From JAGLTZ01 sp023135015 (lineage in GTDB: Bacteria; Blakebacterota; Blakebacteria; Blakebacterales; Blakebacteraceae): a stretch of DNA of 24,696 nt. A model generated the notes under the pieces. The model ran no database searches. It saw only the letters and a program-made list of their open reading frames with translations, and had not been told where the DNA came from. The stretch lies in assembly GCA_030631625.1 (NCBI GenBank), contig DAOVKT010000020.1, forward strand, positions 1 to 24,696. The letters are read 5' to 3'. How positions within the stretch are numbered: the stretch's first letter is position 1; each line of letters opens with the position of its first letter. The translations under genes were made by a program, and so were the position numbers. Below, piece after piece: positions 21,947-24,696 of this stretch.

Positions 21947-22967
21947 CGCCGATCGCGCAGCCCGTAAACTATCAGCCCTCCTGGATCTCGGGTTGACACC
22001 TGTCGACGTCTCTCCCGTAACCTGCGAAGCCATAAAAGTCGGCAGAAGACGATACAAGGTCATTTCCGCCAGGCCGGCCATGGGCACCCTTGTTTCGATT
22101 GCGATAGTCCACTCTTCCAGGGACAGGGCAGAAGAGGCTGTCGGCCTGGTTTTTGAGGAGATCGACCGGCTGATAGGGATACTGAGCCGGCACGATGAGT
22201 CAACCGCACTGGCATATCTGAACAGGGAGGGATTCCTTGATGGTATGCCTTCAGAATTGAGTCAGGTAGTTACGAGGGCTTTCCACTACCATGCTATCAG
22301 CCAGGGAACCTTCGATGTTTCGGTCAAACCTGTTGTAGATTTGCTGGAAAAAAGCGTGGAGGATGAAGAGGGGAGAGGGCCGACCGAAGAAGAAATTAAA
22401 GAGGCGCTCGAGCTTACAGGTGCGGGCCACATCGAGCTGACAGAACACACGATCGGTTTCAGGAAACCGGGCATGGGCATTACCCTGGACGGTATCGCCA
22501 AGGGCTACATCGTGGACAGGGCTGCTGATATTCTCAGGCGGCACAGGATCAGGCACTTCCTGATAAATGCCGGAGGAGATATCAGGACCGCCGGAACCAG
22601 AGATGACCGGAAACCCTGGACCGTGGCTGTTCAAGATCCCACGAAGAGCGGTGAGTTTCCCGACATTATACATCTGTCGAATCGAGCCGTGGCGACCTCC
22701 GGGGGATACGAGATCTACTTCGACCCGGAGATGAAATTTCACCATATCGTCGATTCAGAGACGGGACTGTCGCCCGACCTCAATGCCAGTGTGTCCGTCG
22801 TTGCCCCCACTACGATGGCGGCGGATGCACTGGCTACGACTCTCTTTCTAATGGAGCCGGAGAAGGGGATCGAGCTGATAGATTCTCTGCAGGGCTGCGA
22901 ATCGTTGATCGTGGACAGGGCCGGAAGACAGGCGAAGACGAGGGGGTGGAAGAGCGCATCGCGATAA
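21939..22967 (+). CDS. apbE: FAD:protein FMN transferase (ApbE family)
   Basis: ApbE attaches FMN from FAD to a Ser/Thr of target proteins. Family motifs are seen in order: ARPAMGTLVSI (44-54), FDVSVKPVVDL (125-135), D184-GIAKGY in LDGIAKGYIVD, INAGGDIRTAG (209-219), AVATSGGYE (250-258), HHIVDSETG (268-276) and ADALATTLFLM (295-305) with the metal-binding Asp296. The protein is full length. Unusually, its first 40 residues are charged and not a signal peptide or lipobox, whereas many Gram-negative ApbE proteins are exported. The ATG at 21939 has only a distant AGGAG (13 bases) and overlaps a possible leader ORF. Its target is not obvious: no FMN-attachment motif (D..S/TGAT) was found in neighbouring proteins. 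Confidence 0.88.
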   Translation: MDDADRAARKLSALLDLGLTPVDVSPVTCEAIKVGRRRYKVISARPAMGTLVSIAIVHSSRDRAEEAVGLVFEEIDRLIGILSRHDESTALAYLNREGFLDGMPSELSQVVTRAFHYHAISQGTFDVSVKPVVDLLEKSVEDEEGRGPTEEEIKEALELTGAGHIELTEHTIGFRKPGMGITLDGIAKGYIVDRAADILRRHRIRHFLINAGGDIRTAGTRDDRKPWTVAVQDPTKSGEFPDIIHLSNRAVATSGGYEIYFDPEMKFHHIVDSETGLSPDLNASVSVVAPTTMAADALATTLFLMEPEKGIELIDSLQGCESLIVDRAGRQAKTRGWKSASR

Positions 22968-22993
22968 TCCTCCTTTCGTAGCCGCAGGGAGCA

Positions 22994-23023
22994 TTGACTC
23001 GAAAATCGGATTGGCGGTAGGAT
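22994..23023 (+). promoter_or_regulatory. Sigma-70-like promoter before the DoxX gene
   Basis: TTGACT (22994-22999) and TAGGAT (23018-23023) are separated by 18 bases. This gives a near-consensus -35 and a fair -10, with a start near 23030 and a leader of about 65 bases before the ATG. It suggests that the DoxX and oxidoreductase genes are transcribed from here, independently of apbE. Confidence 0.5.
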
Positions 23024-23095
23024 GGCGCCTAAGCCATACCGAGATCGCGGAAAAGGACCGTTTCAGAACAGGAACAAACATAAGGCAGGAAATTG

Positions 23096-23608
23096 ATGGA
23101 AGAAGCCGCAAGACTCGATCATCTGGGCCCGTTGGAATATAGGAAGATGCAGCTGACAGCTCTGGTAATCCTCAGAGTGTTGATCGGCTGGCATTTCCTT
23201 TACGAAGGATTTGTCAAAGTGATCAACCCGTACTGGTCTGCGGGGGGATACCTCTCGGAATCGAAGTGGATATTCCGGGGTTTTTTCCACTGGATCGCAG
23301 ACACCCCTGCTCTGTTGTCGATAGTGGATTTCGTGAATGAGTGGGGGTTGATACTGGTTGGGTTGGGCCTGATACTGGGGTTGTTCACCCGCCCTGTAAC
23401 GATTGCGGGAATGATTCTGGTGTTCATGTACTGGCTTTGCAATCCACCTTTTATCGGCTACACGTATTCGATGCCTCCCGAAGGCAGCTATATAATCGTC
23501 AATAAAACCCTGATAGAGGCAGCCGCATTATTTGTGCTCGTACTGTTCCCGACAGGGAAACAGTTCGGGCTGGACAGATTACTTTTTCTGACGAAGAAAA
23601 CGTCGTAA
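23096..23608 (+). CDS. DoxX family membrane protein
   Basis: A 170-residue polytopic protein with about four hydrophobic segments: roughly 18-38 (MQLTALVILRVLIGWHFLYEG), 75-97, 100-117 and 135-155 (LIEAAALFVLVLFPTGKQFGLD). The opening 'R.liGwhFlyeGf.K' and the closing 'fptGk.fGlDrll' are typical of DoxX proteins, some of which act in membrane redox chemistry linked to quinones. The ATG at 23096 has AGGA five bases upstream; a TTG directly before it is less likely. It is followed after 39 bases by a Tat-exported Gfo/Idh/MocA oxidoreductase, an arrangement that hints at an exported redox pair. The electron donor or acceptor is unknown. Confidence 0.82.
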   Translation: MEEAARLDHLGPLEYRKMQLTALVILRVLIGWHFLYEGFVKVINPYWSAGGYLSESKWIFRGFFHWIADTPALLSIVDFVNEWGLILVGLGLILGLFTRPVTIAGMILVFMYWLCNPPFIGYTYSMPPEGSYIIVNKTLIEAAALFVLVLFPTGKQFGLDRLLFLTKKTS

Positions 23609-23647
23609 AGACCTTCTGACATTGTTTGCACTTGTGGAGGAATGATG

Positions 23648-24696
23648 ATGGATCAGGAAGAGAGCAGAAATTTCGACGAACCGGCAGGTACCGAATCGGC
23701 AAGCCCCCCAGCAGATACAACTGGAAAGATCGAGCGCCGTGATCTCCTAAAAGCGCTGACCGGGATTCCCATAGTCGGTGTGCTGTTCTGGAGAGCATTC
23801 AGGAAGAAGGGCATCGACGATTTCAGAAGGAGGGAAATCCTATCGGAACTGGGCGATATAGGAGGCGCGCCGGCGATCATCCCCCAGATGAGGCATACCG
23901 CCGGCGAGAAGATCCGGCTGGGAATCATCGGCTTCGGCGGTGAGGGGGAGTGGCTCACCAGGTGCGCCGGTTTCGCGACCTCCGAGGTAACCGACAGCTG
24001 GAGCGAAGCTCTACTTGAAGATCGCGGACATACAGCCCTCAGGGACTTCCTCGCCCAGACGGATCTGAACCTCGAGATAACGGCTGTATGCGATCTTTTC
24101 GACGTGCGGGTTGAGAGGGCGTTGTCGGCGTCGAGGAACAACACCCGTCCCGGCGGTGAAGGAATCACTCTGAAAGGCGCGGTACACTATCATCACTACC
24201 GGGATCTTCTGGATGCCAGTGATGTGGATGCCGTAATCATCGCAACTCCCGACCACTGGCATTCCCGTATGACAATAGACGCCGTCCGTGCCGGCAAGCC
24301 TGTTTACCTCGAAAAGTGCATGACCAGAACCGAGCAGGAAGCCCAGGATATCTACAGTGCCGTGAAAGAAACGGGCATGCCCTTCCAGCTGGGTCATCAG
24401 AATCGCCAGATCGAAGCTCATGAGAAGGCGAGAGAGATCGTCGAAGGGGGAATCCTTGGACCGGTCAACCTGGTGGAAACGACCACGAACAGGAATTCAC
24501 CCGGTGGAGCCTGGGTTTATGGCATACACGAAGAGGGGAATCCGGATACGATTGATTGGGAACTCTTTCAGGAAGCTGCACCGCACAAGGTGCCTTTCAG
24601 CGCCGAGCGTTTCTTCCGCTGGCGGTGCTGGTTCGATTACGGAACCGGCCTCTCAGGTGACCTCTTCTCTCACGAGTACGACTCCGTCAACCAGAT
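23648..24696 (+). CDS. Tat-exported Gfo/Idh/MocA oxidoreductase (3' end beyond window)
   Basis: The reading frame is open from the start codon to the window edge (349 codons visible). After a disordered acidic N-terminus comes a twin-arginine signal (R30-R31 DLLKALTGIPIVGVLFW) without a clear cleavage site, then the Rossmann loop LGIIGFGGEG (91-100), AVIIATPDHWHS (195-206) and the catalytic lysine in E222-K223-C224-MT, where family members usually have EKP. GHQNRQ and a later WRCWFDYGTGLSGDLFSHEYDSVNQ fit secreted family members. Three in-frame ATGs follow GGAGG (23636-23640); the third (23648) has the best spacing, seven bases. Substrate is probably a sugar-like alcohol. It forms a unit with the DoxX gene. 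Confidence 0.88.
   Translation, partial: MDQEESRNFDEPAGTESASPPADTTGKIERRDLLKALTGIPIVGVLFWRAFRKKGIDDFRRREILSELGDIGGAPAIIPQMRHTAGEKIRLGIIGFGGEGEWLTRCAGFATSEVTDSWSEALLEDRGHTALRDFLAQTDLNLEITAVCDLFDVRVERALSASRNNTRPGGEGITLKGAVHYHHYRDLLDASDVDAVIIATPDHWHSRMTIDAVRAGKPVYLEKCMTRTEQEAQDIYSAVKETGMPFQLGHQNRQIEAHEKAREIVEGGILGPVNLVETTTNRNSPGGAWVYGIHEEGNPDTIDWELFQEAAPHKVPFSAERFFRWRCWFDYGTGLSGDLFSHEYDSVNQ

Overview
The window (about 24.7 kb, G+C rich, dense genes, short spacers) looks like chromosomal DNA of a Gram-negative, LPS-making bacterium. Evidence for that: two lipid A type acyltransferases, a WaaF-like heptosyltransferase, two outer-membrane beta-barrel proteins (one of the PorV/PorQ kind), an outer-membrane-type lipoprotein and two Tat-exported enzymes. 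PorV/PorQ-like proteins together with Tat-targeted sulfatase and Gfo/Idh/MocA proteins suggest an uncultured lineage near the Fibrobacteres-Chlorobi-Bacteroidetes assemblage (for example Latescibacteria-, Krumholzibacteria- or Glassbacteria-like). That placement is inference. No rRNA, tRNA, CRISPR array or insertion sequence was seen. No gene-free stretch exceeds 300 bases; the longest, 21669-21938, holds a repeat copy and a possible leader ORF.

Left part (1-4296, + strand): a fatty-acid synthesis operon with the tail of a probable fabH, then fabD, acpP, fabF and rnc, followed by a LipM-type octanoyltransferase that probably draws octanoyl groups from the neighbouring acyl carrier protein. 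fabG, often found between fabD and acpP, is missing; in its place is a 159-base spacer with two stem-loops.

Next (4306-10938, + strand): a tightly overlapping set made of an extracytoplasmic oligopeptide-type solute-binding protein with no ABC permease or ATPase, a membrane histidine kinase, an NtrC-type sigma-54 activator and a PorV/PorQ-like outer-membrane protein, then a second beta-barrel protein. I read this as a possible signalling unit in which the binding protein feeds the kinase.

Middle (10950-15819): a convergent NTF2-like lipoprotein, then mnmA (tRNA 2-thiouridylase), two tandem paralogous lysophospholipid/lipid A acyltransferases and a heptosyltransferase, forming an envelope-lipid operon.

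Right part: on the minus strand a secreted serine hydrolase and a small conserved-looking protein; diverging from them an anaerobic sulfatase maturase, which appears to start at a CTG codon behind a strong Shine-Dalgarno, and its probable substrate, a Cys-type Tat-lipoprotein sulfatase. Then come a convergent metallo-beta-lactamase-fold hydrolase, an ApbE-like FMN transferase without a signal peptide, a DoxX-family membrane protein with a good promoter, and a Tat-exported Gfo/Idh/MocA oxidoreductase cut by the window end.

Alternative start codons are common (GTG for five genes, TTG for rnc, probably CTG for the maturase), and several genes overlap by 1-4 bases, so translational coupling seems widespread.
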